DNA of 5,965 nt. Origin: Anaerolineales bacterium. GTDB taxonomy: Bacteria > Chloroflexota > Anaerolineae > Anaerolineales > Villigracilaceae. Positions within the stretch are counted from its first letter, which is position 1; each line of letters starts with the position of its first letter. Position numbers and translations under genes: made by a program. This document shows, in pieces, positions 5,340-5,965 of the stretch. The DNA lies in contig WGAD01000332.1 in the NCBI GenBank assembly GCA_015489255.1, forward strand, positions 1 through 5,965, in the 5' to 3' direction. The notes below the pieces were generated by a model. That model searched no databases, had not been told where the DNA came from, and was given only the letters and a program-made list of their open reading frames with translations.

Positions 5340-5965
5340 GCCTCTCTTGCAGGTGCGCGGGCTGGGGCTGAAATACCCCGATGCCAGCGGCGGCCTGGAA
5401 GCCCTGCGGCAGACAAGTTTTTCCCTGTACCCGGGAGAATTTGTCGCCCTCATTGGGCCTTCGGGCAGCGGCAAATCGACCCTTTTGCGCCTGATCGCCG
5501 GCCTGCTGGAACCCACCCACGGCGAAATCTCCTTCCCGCAGCAAAAGCCGCGCATCGGCATGGTCTTTCAAGACGCCAACCTGATGCCCTGGCGCAGCGT
5601 GCTGGACAACGTCGCCCTGCCGCTGGAACTGAACGGCCTGCCGCGCGCCGCAGCGCAGGAACGCGCGCAGGAGATGCTGAAGCTGGTCGGGCTGGCCGAT
5701 TTCGCCACCAGCCTGCCCCACGATCTCTCGGGCGGCATGGCGCAGCGGGTTGCCATTGCGCGCGCGCTCATCCATCAGCCGGATCTCCTCCTGCTCGATG
5801 AGCCGTTTGCCTCGCTGGACGCCCTGACCCGCGAACAAATGTGGGATGAATTATTGCACATCTGGCAGCAAACCCGCCCCACTGTGCTCATGGTCACCCA
5901 TTCCATCGGCGAGGCCCTCTTCCTGGCGGATCGGGTGTTGGTGCTCAGCCGCCGCCCGGGGCACA
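5323..5965 (+). CDS. ABC importer ATPase, NitT/TauT/ThiZ type (partial, 3' end outside window)
   Basis: 214 residues are visible and no stop is reached. All nucleotide-binding motifs are present: Walker A GPSGSGKST (45-53), Q-loop Gln83 in GMVFQDANLMPW, signature LSGGM (135-139) followed by AQRVAIARAL, Walker B LLLLDEP (155-161) with catalytic Glu160, D-loop SLD (164-166) and switch His193 in VTHS. Family members of this kind are usually about 240-260 residues, so only a short C-terminus is missing. The ATG at 5323 overlaps the end of the binding-protein gene by 17 nt in another frame, with only a weak GGAAG at 5306-5310, suggesting translational coupling. It should power the permease above from the cytoplasmic face. 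The LSGGM-x-QR signature and the NLMPW segment are typical of the SsuB/TauB/ThiZ group. Confidence 0.93.
   Translation, partial: MNSSPEPLLQVRGLGLKYPDASGGLEALRQTSFSLYPGEFVALIGPSGSGKSTLLRLIAGLLEPTHGEISFPQQKPRIGMVFQDANLMPWRSVLDNVALPLELNGLPRAAAQERAQEMLKLVGLADFATSLPHDLSGGMAQRVAIARALIHQPDLLLLDEPFASLDALTREQMWDELLHIWQQTRPTVLMVTHSIGEALFLADRVLVLSRRPGH

Noticed and set aside
4233..5561. 442-codon open frame on the minus strand opposite the binding-protein and ATPase genes
   Set aside because: It spans two well-supported + strand genes and their overlap, lacks recognisable domains, and arises from strong third-position GC bias.
1..5965. CRISPR arrays, insertion sequences, tRNA or rRNA genes
   Set aside because: No regularly spaced repeats, transposase frames, terminal inverted repeats with target duplications, or RNA-gene cloverleaf or rRNA signatures were seen on either strand.

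Overview
This GC-rich window carries five genes, all on the + strand, plus one unusually complete regulatory leader. The gene style points to a Chloroflexota bacterium, probably an Anaerolineae-like lineage. The signs are a class A penicillin-binding-protein (PBP) relative with a long Ig-like C-terminal extension, and an FMN riboswitch placed in front of a NitT/TauT/ThiXYZ-type ABC importer (a RibXY-type arrangement). The assignment is inferred from family resemblance only.

Layout. (1) 1-130 is the last 42 codons of an unidentified gene. (2) 127-2844 starts at a TTG overlapping the previous stop and encodes a 905-residue membrane-anchored protein with the full class A PBP layout: TM anchor, GT51 glycosyltransferase, transpeptidase, C-terminal beta-rich domains. 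By eye, key catalytic positions of both enzyme domains are replaced, so it looks like a pseudoenzyme. (3) 2966-3160 is a 64-residue 2[4Fe-4S] ferredoxin with its own candidate promoter and a strong, probably bidirectional, terminator at 3181-3216. (4) 3236-3503 is a leader: a near-consensus promoter, an FMN riboswitch aptamer beginning at the predicted transcript start, an antiterminator, and two successive terminator hairpins. (5) 3521-5965 is a three-gene ABC importer operon: permease, substrate-binding lipoprotein, and ATPase (cut by the window end).

How it works together. The importer is predicted to bring riboflavin or a related flavin/precursor into the cell. When FMN is scarce, the 3' strand of aptamer stem P1 can pair with the terminator-loop region, which carries an exact 7-nt copy of the P1 5' strand; this opens terminator 1. 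The freed 3' arm of terminator 1 is complementary to the 5' arm of terminator 2, so one switch could disarm both terminators. When FMN is abundant, P1 holds and both terminators fold.

The two points most worth checking are the apparently catalytically dead bifunctional PBP and the two-terminator relay in the riboswitch leader.
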